From NCBI GenBank assembly GCA_002395225.1, contig DGWH01000017.1, positions 1 to 28,910 on the forward strand: a DNA stretch of 28,910 nt. The letters run 5' to 3'. Below are positions 7,645 through 15,165 of the stretch, piece by piece. The notes beneath the pieces were generated by a model that saw only the letters and a list, made by a program, of their open reading frames with translations, ran no database searches and was not told where the DNA came from. A program made the position numbers and the translations under genes. The stretch is from Christensenella sp. UBA4263. Its GTDB lineage: Bacteria; Bacillota; Clostridia; Christensenellales; Aristaeellaceae. Position 1 is the first letter of the stretch; the number at the start of each line of letters is the position of its first letter.

Positions 7645-8994
7645 ATGAAAAAACGTATCTGCGAAATGACTGTCGAAGAACTCATTCAGCCGGGTGCACA
7701 CCGCTATAAGGACTGCGGACTGCACTATTACGCCGTCGGAAAAGGAGTTGTGTCCAAAGTCCCCGAGGCCCTCAGCGTACTCGGCTGCAGGCGTCCCTTT
7801 GTTGTCATGGACAAGAACACCCTTGAGGCCGGCGGCCGAAAGGTAATGTCCATTCTCGACAATGCCGGGATTTCCTTTTCCTCCTTTGTCTTTCCTTTTG
7901 ATGGACACATCGAGCCGGATGAAAAAGCGGTCGGTTCACTGACCATGGCCTTTGACCCGGCGTGCGATATTCTCCTTGCCGTCGGCAGCGGCGTCATCAA
8001 TGACTGCTGCAAGGTTGTGGCCCATGCTGCCGGCAAACCCAGCATGGTCGTCGGCACCGCCCCCTCCATGGACGGCTATGCCTCCAATTCCGGATCCATG
8101 ATCCAGAACCGCGTAAAAGTCAGCCTGTACAATGCCTGCCCGCAGGCCATCATCGGCGATACGGATATCCTCAAAACCGCACCGGATATCATGCTCAAGG
8201 CCGGCATCGGCGACATGCTCGCCAAATATGTGGCCCTGTGCGAATGGCGCATTGCTGCCATGGTTCACGGCGATGCCTATGATGAGGAAATCGCCGAAAT
8301 GGTTCGCCGTGCCCTGGCCCGCATTGTCGCGCTTTCCGACAAGCTGCTTGCCCGGGATGATGAGGCCATTGCCGCCGTCTTTGACGGACTGGTTCTCTCC
8401 GGCCTGTCCATGGCCTACGCCGGAAACAGCCGGCCCGCCAGCGGCCTGGATCACTATTTCAGCCATATGTGGGAAATGAAGAGTCTGCGTGAGGGCACAC
8501 AGGGTGACCTGCACGGCATTCAGGTTGCCGTCGGCACACAGCTGGCGCTCTGGGTCTTCGAGAATTACCTGAACATCGACGAGGTCGATGCCGACCGGGC
8601 CAGAGCGGCCATGGACGCCTTCTCCACCGAACACTGGGAGCAGGAAGTCCGCCGGATTTTCGGCAACGTGGCCCCCGAAATCTTCCGCATCGAATCCGAA
8701 AGCGGCAAGAACCTGCGTGCCGGTCAGGAAAAGCGTCTGGCGCTCATCCTCGCCAACTGGCCCGAAATCCGCAGAGCCATGAAAGAAGAACTCCCCAGCC
8801 GGGACACGATCATTGCCCTGATGCGCCGTCTCAAGATGCCCGTTACCCCCTCCGATCTCGGACTCACCCGTCAGGACACCCAGGACGCCCTGCTGGGCAG
8901 CCGCGATCTGCGTGACAAATACCTGGTCAGCAGCCTGATGTGGGACATCGGCCTGCTGGATGATGCCGTCGCCCATATCCCGTACAATGCGTGA
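7645..8994 (+). CDS. araM: sn-Glycerol-1-phosphate dehydrogenase (AraM/EgsA family)
   Basis: The family reduces dihydroxyacetone phosphate to sn-glycerol-1-phosphate with NAD(P)H, the enantiomer used in archaeal lipids; in Bacillus it feeds heptaprenylglyceryl phosphate. It is a metal-dependent, iron-containing-dehydrogenase-like fold. The nucleotide-binding GSGVIND lies at 114-120. The likely metal ligands are Asp190 (AGIGDMLAKY), His270 (ASGLDHYFSHMWEM) and His290 (GDLHG). SMDGYASNSG lies at 141-150. The frame is open upstream, but ATG 7645 follows the SD AAAGGGG and starts the family homology, giving 449 aa, somewhat longer than B. subtilis EgsA. It is the second gene of the PfkB operon and ends at the terminator at 9003-9030. 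Confidence 0.9.
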   Translation: MKKRICEMTVEELIQPGAHRYKDCGLHYYAVGKGVVSKVPEALSVLGCRRPFVVMDKNTLEAGGRKVMSILDNAGISFSSFVFPFDGHIEPDEKAVGSLTMAFDPACDILLAVGSGVINDCCKVVAHAAGKPSMVVGTAPSMDGYASNSGSMIQNRVKVSLYNACPQAIIGDTDILKTAPDIMLKAGIGDMLAKYVALCEWRIAAMVHGDAYDEEIAEMVRRALARIVALSDKLLARDDEAIAAVFDGLVLSGLSMAYAGNSRPASGLDHYFSHMWEMKSLREGTQGDLHGIQVAVGTQLALWVFENYLNIDEVDADRARAAMDAFSTEHWEQEVRRIFGNVAPEIFRIESESGKNLRAGQEKRLALILANWPEIRRAMKEELPSRDTIIALMRRLKMPVTPSDLGLTRQDTQDALLGSRDLRDKYLVSSLMWDIGLLDDAVAHIPYNA

Positions 8995-9002
8995 GGAAAC
9001 CA

Positions 9003-9034
9003 AAAAGCCGCTTCAAACGAAGCGGCTTTTATTA
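9003..9034. terminator. Strong bidirectional terminator
   Basis: AAAAGCCGCTTC (9003-9014) pairs perfectly with GAAGCGGCTTTT (9019-9030) around AAAC, with T-runs on both strands. It separates the converging araM and SH3-protein genes. Confidence 0.9.
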
Positions 9035-9054
9035 TCCGTTTTTCTGTCCGGCGG

Positions 9055-9525
9055 TTATTGCCGAATCCAGCCGACTGCCCCGCGCAGACTGACCAGCAGC
9101 CATCCGCCTTCCTGTTTCAGGATCGGAAGGGTGGTATTCCTGCTCAGCAGCCCGACCTTGGGTGCGGAGGTGCTGTTCCAGGCATAGACCGCCGTACTGC
9201 TCTCCGTCCGGTACCAGGCGGGATCGATGGCAAGATACGACTCATCCACAAAGCCTGCCGGGCCTGCATCCACGTCATCTGAAAGAAAGCATGTTCCCCA
9301 GCCGCCGTTTCCCGGTTCCACCAGAATCCGGGCCCCGTAGTTCAGTTTTCCCACCGCCGGCGAGGAGGAACCCGGGCTCTGCCGGATCGTCAGCGACTCG
9401 CAAAGAACCACTGCCGTATACCCGATCTGCCCCGGTCCATACGCCGGAATGATTTCCGCAAATCCTCCTGTGCCAACGACCATCAGCAGCAGCGCCGCCA
9501 GAACAGAGCCAATCACCTTTTTCAT
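9055..9525 (-). CDS. Small secreted protein with two SH3-like domains
   Basis: A 156-aa exported protein. Bacterial SH3 domains usually bind cell-wall peptides. The start chosen is ATG 9525, after AGGTGAG, because it opens a clean signal peptide (MKKVIGSVLAALLLMVVGTGGFAE). The open frame continues upstream but only through repeat-derived sequence. The first SH3b unit (about 35-85) has the hallmark ESLTIRQSPGSSSPAVGKLNYGA; the second (about 110-155) ends GGWLLVSLRGAVGWIRQ. There is no catalytic domain or anchor motif. Two Cys residues in the mature part (CESLT, GTCFLS) could form a disulfide. It converges on araM and shares the terminator at 9003-9030. Confidence 0.8.
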   Translation of the reverse strand: MKKVIGSVLAALLLMVVGTGGFAEIIPAYGPGQIGYTAVVLCESLTIRQSPGSSSPAVGKLNYGARILVEPGNGGWGTCFLSDDVDAGPAGFVDESYLAIDPAWYRTESSTAVYAWNSTSAPKVGLLSRNTTLPILKQEGGWLLVSLRGAVGWIRQ

Positions 9526-9689
9526 CTTCTGCTCACCTCTTACTCGATTTCCCGGTCCGGTTCTCCTTATTCTCTCAGGGACCGGCCGGTCTGTCCCTGA
9601 TTTCCCCGTCCGCGCAATGCTCCGGCCGGGCCGAATACGTCGTCCGCTGCTAAACGGACAAGGGTGCAATGCGGTTATCCCGCGTCTTC
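9526..9689. other. Non-coding region upstream of the SH3-protein gene
   Basis: GC-rich with no recognised gene. GGGACAGACCGG and neighbouring GC-rich inverted segments could fold. A convincing -35/-10 pair for the SH3 gene was not found. Confidence 0.4.
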
Positions 9690-9878
9690 CTCCTTTGCAG
9701 GCCTCACTGTTGGTTGTTTGCCGGAGCTGCTTTTGTCTGAGGCCTGGATTTGACAAACTGTCGCTGCGCGACAGGGCAACTCCTTTGCAGGCCTCAATGT
9801 TGGTCTTTTGCCGGAGCAGCATTGCATGGGGCCTGGATTTGACTTAACTGTCGCTGCGCGACAGGGCCTCTCCTCTGC
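9690..9878 (+). repeat. Tandem pair of the 90-bp structured repeat
   Basis: Boundaries CTCCTTTGC at 9690 and 9780 and CTCCTCTGC at 9870 give an exact 90-bp period. Each unit has the outer pairing CAGGCCTCA / TGAGGCCTG (TGGGGCCTG in the second unit, preserving pairing by G-U), the core TGTTGGTyKTTTGCCGGAGC, and a hairpin CTGTCGC-TGC-GCGACAG (9758-9774 and 9848-9864). These are the best-preserved copies in the window. Confidence 0.9.
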
Positions 9879-10111
9879 GGCAGTTCCCGAATCACGGCCT
9901 GAACGGCCGTGATCTGATCCGGGTCGATATCGGCCCTCGTCCTCAGCACAAAGAGGCCGGTCAGCAGACCATTGAAGAGGATGACGCCCATCCGCATCCG
10001 GCACAGGCAGGGCCCCGCCGCTTTCCTCCGGTTCACCTTCTCGTCCGCAGGGAAAAAGATCCGGCCCAACAGAAACCCGATGACAGGCAATCGGTGCCTT
10101 CTCATTCCCAT
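9794..10111 (-). CDS. Possible small hypothetical protein fused to repeat sequence
   Basis: An unrecognised frame. Residues 1-80 include a possible membrane segment (MGVILFNGLLTGLFVL) and an acidic stretch DPDQITAVQAVIRELPQ that reads like real protein. The last 25 or so residues come from translation of the 90-bp repeat, so any original C-terminus is lost. No clear SD precedes ATG 10111. It could be a decayed gene or chance coding. Confidence 0.25.
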   Translation of the reverse strand: MGMRRHRLPVIGFLLGRIFFPADEKVNRRKAAGPCLCRMRMGVILFNGLLTGLFVLRTRADIDPDQITAVQAVIRELPQRRGPVAQRQLSQIQAPCNAAPAKDQH

Positions 10112-10266
10112 TGTGTCTGCCCTTGATTCGGTCCCCTGTTTTATCTGTCCGGTTCCTCACCGGGACGGGCCGTCCCGGGCTTTCCGGGGCTCAGTGCCGT
10201 TCTATGGCCTGCTTTGTCTGCGGACTGAATTTCCCGGACAAAGCTGGCCGCCTCTCCTGATCCGTT

Positions 10267-10704
10267 TCAATCTGAGTCCTTATTCCTGGTCCGGCTTTTT
10301 TCCTCTGCCAGGACGGCGCGAATCAGATTTTTCAGATGCTCATCTGTCTTTTCGACATGCGCGGGCCCACTGTATCCTTTCACAACCGGTTTATCCTTGC
10401 ATCTGTCCCTTTCCACGTTCAGCAGTGTCTTAACCGTTGCCAGTCCCTGATCATCCAGGCTTTCCAATTCTCTGACCAGGTCATAGTATTCCCTGTTCAC
10501 ATAGGTAATCTCATCATCATAGATCCGTTTAATCTGAAGGATACTGCAGACCCTTGTCACAAGCTCATACGATGAGGACTCAATTCCTTTCGGAAAAGCA
10601 GTGTTCAGGGTGGACATCGGGATGCCGGTTCTGTCTGAGAACACTTTAATCGACCCGTATTGCCTTTTGATTTCCGCTTTAATCAGTTCCGTAAGGCTCT
10701 CCAA
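10267..10704 (-). CDS. XRE-like helix-turn-helix regulator
   Basis: A 145-aa cytoplasmic DNA-binding protein. The frame is open further upstream, but the start is placed at TTG 10704 because AGGAGG lies 9 bases before it and because the upstream residues are charged and low in complexity. The HTH spans roughly residues 15-45 (SIKVFSDRTGIPMSTLNTAF), followed by YELVTRVCSILQI as the family's last helix. A middle segment, YYDLVRELESLDDQGLATVKTLLNVE, is the C-terminal helical pair common in clostridial XRE repressors. The tail is highly charged. Its target is unknown: neighbours are repeats and a transposase, so it may be a remnant regulator of a mobile element. Confidence 0.7.
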   Translation of the reverse strand: MESLTELIKAEIKRQYGSIKVFSDRTGIPMSTLNTAFPKGIESSSYELVTRVCSILQIKRIYDDEITYVNREYYDLVRELESLDDQGLATVKTLLNVERDRCKDKPVVKGYSGPAHVEKTDEHLKNLIRAVLAEEKSRTRNKDSD

Positions 10705-10821
10705 TCTGCCTTTCCTCCTCTCCAGGCTTTTTTGTCGTTTCCGTTCGGAATTGTCAGAATCCGGACCAGGCGATCTGCCTGCGATTTTCTCTGTCCTGCC
10801 ACAGACAGAACCGAAGCTCAT

Positions 10822-11552
10822 GACAACATCAACCGTTCGTTCTGACCATTACCGGTCTTCCGGCACGCCTCCCTGACAAACCGACACGGGAACATCCGAC
10901 CGGCCTGTTTATCCACAGATCGGTCTGATCACGGAGACGCTACTCATGCAAATCCCGTCACTGCGTTCTCTGATCATGCAGAGGCATCTGCTCATGGAAT
11001 GAGCAGCGGCAATCAAGCGCTCAGGCACAGAGGCTTATGCATTCCGGTCCTCTCCGCCTGATTTTCAGGGCATCCACATCACTCGTATCTCCACGGTAGA
11101 GAATATCATTATTTCGCCAACAAATCAAGAAATCATCCGCTCCCAATGTTCCATTTTGGCACGTTTTTGGCACGTGAGCATGTTTCTTAACGTTTCATCT
11201 CTCCGAAATATGTGTTTTCCCGTCCTGTCACGCTGTGAGCATTTGTCATCAGCTGAGCACTGGAATGTCGCGGTGACGAAAGCTCCGGCTGCGGCCTGTA
11301 AACAGAAACAGGGCGGGAATTCAGGTGATTCCGAACCTTTTCTCAGCGATTATAATCAAACTCACGCAGCAATTTCCCGGCAAGTATGATATCATAATGT
11401 TCTTGCTGCTTCAGGAACGAGTTGCGTTCTTCCGTGACGACCAAAAGCAGTCATTCGTCAATCAGTTCAGAAACCTTTGATCCTTTCCCCGTCGTGCAGC
11501 ACCCTCCGGTATAGCCCCCTGTTCCGGCAGAAGACCAATATCCAGGAAGGAA
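10822..11552. other. Long non-coding stretch between the regulator and the transposase
   Basis: About 730 bp without a gene. It holds one DnaA-box match, TTATCCACA (10909-10917); a GCTCAT/ATGAGC inverted repeat near 10991-11006; tandem copies of TTTTGGCACG at 11154-11174; and the palindrome TATGATATCATA (11385-11396). The palindrome shares ATGATATCAT with the toxin-antitoxin operator. No terminal inverted repeat matching the far side of the transposase was seen. Confidence 0.5.
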
Positions 11553-13463
11553 GTGATTTGTCTGAAGCTGTATTATAACAAAAAGCTCCGTGATCCAATC
11601 TACTACATTCAGGATACCATTCGTACACCGAAGGGCCCCAGATCCGTTCAGGTTAAACGCATCGGCAAACATTCAGAACTGCTCCGGACCGTCAGTGACC
11701 CTCTCGCCTATGCGCAGCAGGTACTCGCGCAAATGAATGCGGAGGTCTCAAAACCGGACAGCAGGAAAAAATCGGTTCTTACGATTGACCTTGATAAAAA
11801 GGTGGAATACAGCAAACCGGACCAGATCAGCAGTCAGTCAATCGACCTGAATATCGGCTATTTCTACCTCCATTCCTTCTATGCCAGGCTGAAACCGGAC
11901 GATTTCTTTGAACGTGCTGCCGCCGGCAGAGAGATCCCGTTAAGCTTCAATTCCATCAACCGCTTTCTGGTCTGTACCCAGCTATTGAATAACTCATCCG
12001 GATTTCCAACCCGCCAGAGGGCGCTTCCCTCTTTCTATGAGCATCCCGAAATCGCACAGCAGACCCTCCTGCCGTTTCTGAATCTCCTGCATGAAAGCTA
12101 TGACGCGTATATGTCTCATCTGTTTCAGTACAGCGGGAAAATCGTTAAAAGGGATGCGGAACTGTGCTGTTATGCCCGCTTTCCTTTCTCCCTCGAAACG
12201 GAAAATGCGGACGAGGATTATGTCGACGAGGTTACCGGTGAGTTCATCAAGGGATTCCGTCCGTATGGCGGAGGCAGCGAAAACCGTCCAGTCGCCGAAG
12301 TCGGACTGTTTATGGATGCAAAGGGAATCCCTGTTTCCATGTGTGTCCGTCCCGCGAATGCCGGTGAACAGACAGCCGCGATCCCTGCAGAGAAAGAACT
12401 GAATCGGCTGTTTAAGGGGAAATCCTTTGTCTGCTGCGCAGAGGCCGGTCCGGATTCAGAAGAGATCCGTCCATTTGATTCGCTGTCCACCGGCTTTGTT
12501 ATTCCGCAGACGGTAAAAACACTGGCTGGAAATATTCGGGAAGCACTGCTTTCAGACAGCGGCTATTGGGATTTGGCCAAAAACGAACCGGCCAGCGTGG
12601 CGTACCTGAAGACGTTCGATAAAGCCGTCCCAGAAAACCGGCCGGCATACGAGCGCAAGGTCTATAAGGTCATTCCCGCGGATCCGGTCTGTCCGTTTGA
12701 CTTTGATGAAGCGGTCAGGCTGAAAAACGGAAAAAACGCCAAACGAACAAATACGCCTCCTTCCAGGCAGGTTATTGTCGTGGCCTTTTCCCGGAAGCAG
12801 ATGGAATACCAGCGGTTTATCCGGAGCCGACAGGTGGAACGCGCCAAACAGCTGCTGGAACAGGCCCGGAATCCTGAGGAGATTGAAAACGCTCCAGAGG
12901 ACATCCGGCGTTTCATCACGCGAAAAACGACGGCCTCCGCGGGAAATGCGGCGGAAACGGTTCAGGATCTGTACGGCGTCGATCTTGAGACAATCTCAGA
13001 GGACGAACGATATGATGGCTTTTCTGCCGCCGCAACCGACCTGCCGGTGATGGATGAAAATAATCAGGCCGATCCTCGCGGGGTCAGGCGTGTAATGGAC
13101 ATTCTTGAAGTGAGAGCGTTTTTTGAGCGTCTTATCAGATGGGTGAACCCCTGTCTCGGGAGTCATTCCGTTCACCTTCACCCCCCGGAACAGTTCACCG
13201 CGCATCTCATGATCTGCTACACCGCCTTCCTGTTGTTCCGGCTGATACAGGTTAAACTGGATGAACAGAATGAGGTGCATTTCACCTCTGAGGACCTTCT
13301 TGATACCTTGAAGGCGATGAATATTCGCCGCGGTGAGCTTTACTGCGAGGCCTTATATGACCGAAGCAAGGTGCTCGATGCCCTGGAAAGATTAACCGGG
13401 CTGGGACTGAATCATCAGTATTATCTGACGACCAGCCTCCATCAGCTGATCCGGCAGCTGTAA
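11553..13463 (+). CDS. IS1634-type transposase homologue, probably catalytically altered
   Basis: A 636-aa uninterrupted frame from GTG 11553 (AGGAAGG just upstream). The N-terminus (LKLYYNKKLRDPIYYIQDT...VKRIGKHSELL) and the middle (VAEVGLFMDAKGIPVSMCVRPANAGEQ, then YDGFSAAATD) match IS1634/IS4-like DDE transposases, which are 550-650 aa. The first catalytic block, normally YDVTxxYFE, reads CCYARFPFSLE (205-215), so Asp appears replaced by Tyr. The second, normally VxADAG, reads CCAEAG (294-299), Asp to Glu. The third Glu (Glu519, DILEVRAFFE) seems kept. No terminal inverted repeats or target duplications were seen. It is either a decaying insertion sequence that has kept its frame or a domesticated protein. 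Confidence 0.75.
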   Translation: MICLKLYYNKKLRDPIYYIQDTIRTPKGPRSVQVKRIGKHSELLRTVSDPLAYAQQVLAQMNAEVSKPDSRKKSVLTIDLDKKVEYSKPDQISSQSIDLNIGYFYLHSFYARLKPDDFFERAAAGREIPLSFNSINRFLVCTQLLNNSSGFPTRQRALPSFYEHPEIAQQTLLPFLNLLHESYDAYMSHLFQYSGKIVKRDAELCCYARFPFSLETENADEDYVDEVTGEFIKGFRPYGGGSENRPVAEVGLFMDAKGIPVSMCVRPANAGEQTAAIPAEKELNRLFKGKSFVCCAEAGPDSEEIRPFDSLSTGFVIPQTVKTLAGNIREALLSDSGYWDLAKNEPASVAYLKTFDKAVPENRPAYERKVYKVIPADPVCPFDFDEAVRLKNGKNAKRTNTPPSRQVIVVAFSRKQMEYQRFIRSRQVERAKQLLEQARNPEEIENAPEDIRRFITRKTTASAGNAAETVQDLYGVDLETISEDERYDGFSAAATDLPVMDENNQADPRGVRRVMDILEVRAFFERLIRWVNPCLGSHSVHLHPPEQFTAHLMICYTAFLLFRLIQVKLDEQNEVHFTSEDLLDTLKAMNIRRGELYCEALYDRSKVLDALERLTGLGLNHQYYLTTSLHQLIRQL

Positions 13464-13602
13464 AAGCGTATGAACCGCCTGTTTTCCCTGCGGCCGGCTG
13501 TTGTGTCATTTCCCGACAGGGATCCGGGGCCTTCCGCCTTTCCTGCCTGCTCTGGCCGTTCAGCCGGCAAAACCGAATCCAATTATCCGGGAGATAAACA
13601 AG

Positions 13603-14322
13603 ATGACTTTCTGGTGGATCATCGCCACGTTTCTGGCTTTTTTTGTCAAAGGAATCTCTGGATTTGCCAACACACTGGTTTTCAATTCCATCCTCAGCTT
13701 TTCAGTCCAAAACGTTCAGATTTCCCCCGTGGATCTGATGCTGGGTTATCCGTCCAACATCATCCTCACCATCCGGGAACGGAAAAACCTGGATCCCGCC
13801 ATTGTCATCCCTCTGGCCGCAATGGTCCTGGCCGGGAATCTGGCCGGCGTCTTACTGCTGAAGAATCTGGATGGCCGTCTCATTCGCCTCTTCTTCGGCT
13901 TTGTGGTGATTCTGATCGGTCTTGAAATGCTCACACGACATCAAGACCGTCGTCCCGGGACAAATTCAACCTTCGGAATGGTTTTCTTTGGTCTGCTTTC
14001 CGGTGTCTTCTGCGGCCTGTACGGGGTTGGCGCCCTGCTCGGCGCATACATCAGCCGATATACGCCGAATGCCGGGGCCTTCAGGAGCAATCTTTGTGCC
14101 ATATTCATCATCGAAAACACGTTTCGAATCTTTCTCTACGCGTTTACCGGCATCCTCACCCTTCCGCTGATCCTGACCGCCCTCAGGCTGATGCCCTTCA
14201 CGCTGGCCGGCCTTCTGTGCGGCATTGCCTGCCGCAAACACATCAGGGAACAGCAGTTCCGGAAAATCATCGTGTTTCTGCTGATTCTCTCCGGCATAAT
14301 GCTCATCGCGGTAAATCTGTAA
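13603..14322 (+). CDS. TSUP-family membrane transporter (TauE/SafE)
   Basis: A predicted anion exporter or importer for sulfite, sulfonates or similar organosulfur compounds. The start chosen is ATG 13603 after GGGAGAT, giving 239 aa; the frame extends upstream but without hydrophobic sequence. About seven or eight membrane segments are visible, including FWWIIATFLAFFVKGISGFANTL, VIPLAAMVLAGNLAGVLLL, LFFGFVVILIGLEML, MVFFGLLSGVFCGLYGVGALLGAY and IIVFLLILSGIMLIAVNL. The two half-repeats each carry the family's G-x-x-x-G-hydrophobic pattern (KGISGFAN and CGLYGVGA). Substrate is unknown. Confidence 0.85.
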   Translation: MTFWWIIATFLAFFVKGISGFANTLVFNSILSFSVQNVQISPVDLMLGYPSNIILTIRERKNLDPAIVIPLAAMVLAGNLAGVLLLKNLDGRLIRLFFGFVVILIGLEMLTRHQDRRPGTNSTFGMVFFGLLSGVFCGLYGVGALLGAYISRYTPNAGAFRSNLCAIFIIENTFRIFLYAFTGILTLPLILTALRLMPFTLAGLLCGIACRKHIREQQFRKIIVFLLILSGIMLIAVNL

Positions 14323-14389
14323 CCCCCGGGGCAGGACCAGACCGGTTCATTCTCCGTTTTTCCGGCGGACACCGCCTGCATGTTTCCGG

Positions 14390-14418
14390 TTGCCCATTTT
14401 CCTGCAAACAGATATAAT
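14390..14418 (+). promoter_or_regulatory. Promoter of the DUF1349-YdcF-HAD gene group
   Basis: -35 TTGCCC (14390-14395), a 17-bp spacer and a perfect -10 TATAAT (14413-14418). It lies about 75 bases before the DUF1349 start codon, with a weak hairpin, GGCGG-ACA-CCGCC (near 14363-14376), upstream that may end the TSUP transcript. Confidence 0.7.
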
Positions 14419-14494
14419 GCACCTGTATCCGACAAACCAGTCACGCCCGGGCATTCTGTCAGAGCGTCAGAATACACAGAAAGGGGATTAACCC

Positions 14495-15091
14495 ATGAAC
14501 TTTACCTGGATCCGTGAACCAAAACAGTTCACCCTTTCGGATGAACGCATCACCATTACCACCGAACCGCACACCGACCTGTGGCAGCGTACCTATTATC
14601 ATTTCCGGAATGACAACGCGCCGGTTCTCCAGACAGAAACGGATGAACAATACTTCTCTTTCACCGTACGAACCGACTTCTCCGAATCCCATCACCGCTT
14701 CGATCAGTGCGGCATCGTCATGTACCTGGATTCGGAAAACTGGCTGAAAGCCTCCGTTGAATATGAAAACGAACATTTCCAGCATCTGGGTTCCGTCGTC
14801 ACCAATCACGGCTATTCCGACTGGGCAACCACCGCCATTCCTGCAGATGTAAAGTCCATGTGGTATCGCTTCAGCCGGCGGCAGGATGATTACTGCATCG
14901 AGTGTTCGCAGGACGGGGAAACCTTTACGCAGATGCGTATCTGCCATATGTGGGAGGGCGCCGGAAAAATCCGTTTTGGTATCTACGCCTGCAGTCCCGA
15001 GGACTCCAGCTTTACTGCAGAATTTACCCGGTTTGCACTCGGTCCCTGCATGTGGCAAGCCCACGACGGACAGAAACCGGATCAGGCATAA
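14495..15091 (+). CDS. DUF1349 concanavalin A-like protein
   Basis: A 198-aa cytoplasmic beta-sandwich protein of the DUF1349 family, whose members are often called 'regulation of enolase protein 1'; the biochemical role is unknown, and sugar binding is plausible from the fold. Diagnostic blocks are TEPHTDLWQRTYYHF near residues 23-37, QYFSFTVRTDF, FDQCGIVMYLDSENWLKASVEYE and GKIRFGIYACSPEDSSFTAEFTRFAL at the C-terminus. This is a full-length family match. The SD AAAGGGG precedes ATG 14495. It is the first gene after the promoter at 14390-14418, followed by the YdcF-like lipoprotein 74 bases on. Confidence 0.88.
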   Translation: MNFTWIREPKQFTLSDERITITTEPHTDLWQRTYYHFRNDNAPVLQTETDEQYFSFTVRTDFSESHHRFDQCGIVMYLDSENWLKASVEYENEHFQHLGSVVTNHGYSDWATTAIPADVKSMWYRFSRRQDDYCIECSQDGETFTQMRICHMWEGAGKIRFGIYACSPEDSSFTAEFTRFALGPCMWQAHDGQKPDQA

Positions 15092-15133
15092 CCGGTCCTT
15101 CCATGTGTATCCGACAATCCACCCTGATAAAAC

Positions 15134-15150
15134 ATGAGCCGACGGCTCAT
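15134..15150 (+). promoter_or_regulatory. Perfect hairpin just before an SD site
   Basis: ATGAGCC-GAC-GGCTCAT, a perfect 7-bp stem, ends immediately before ACGGAGG, the SD of the YdcF-like gene. It could act as an intercistronic translational control or processing hairpin. It has no U-tail, so it is not a standard terminator. Confidence 0.5.
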
Positions 15151-15165
15151 ACGGAGGTAACTGCC

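Noticed and set aside
7936..9003. A 355-codon open frame on the minus strand opposite araM
   Set aside because: It is the mirror of a well-conserved gene with strong codon bias; its composition is unlike a protein and it has no SD.
9526..9822. A longer start for the SH3 protein (255 codons)
   Set aside because: The upstream part is translated repeat sequence, and the internal ATG 9525 has both an SD and a signal peptide.
9690..9878. The tandem repeats as integron attC sites or a CRISPR array
   Set aside because: There is no RYYYAAC/GTTRRRY pair, no integrase and no gene-cassette layout; units are contiguous 90-bp repeats without unique spacers, so not CRISPR.
10909..10917. DnaA-box consensus TTATCCACA as a possible replication origin
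   Set aside because: Only one perfect box, with no box cluster, AT-rich unwinding region or dnaA/dnaN genes nearby; a single 9-mer match is expected by chance.
11553..13463. A complete, active insertion sequence
   Set aside because: No terminal inverted repeats or target duplication could be found on either side, and the catalytic blocks look altered.
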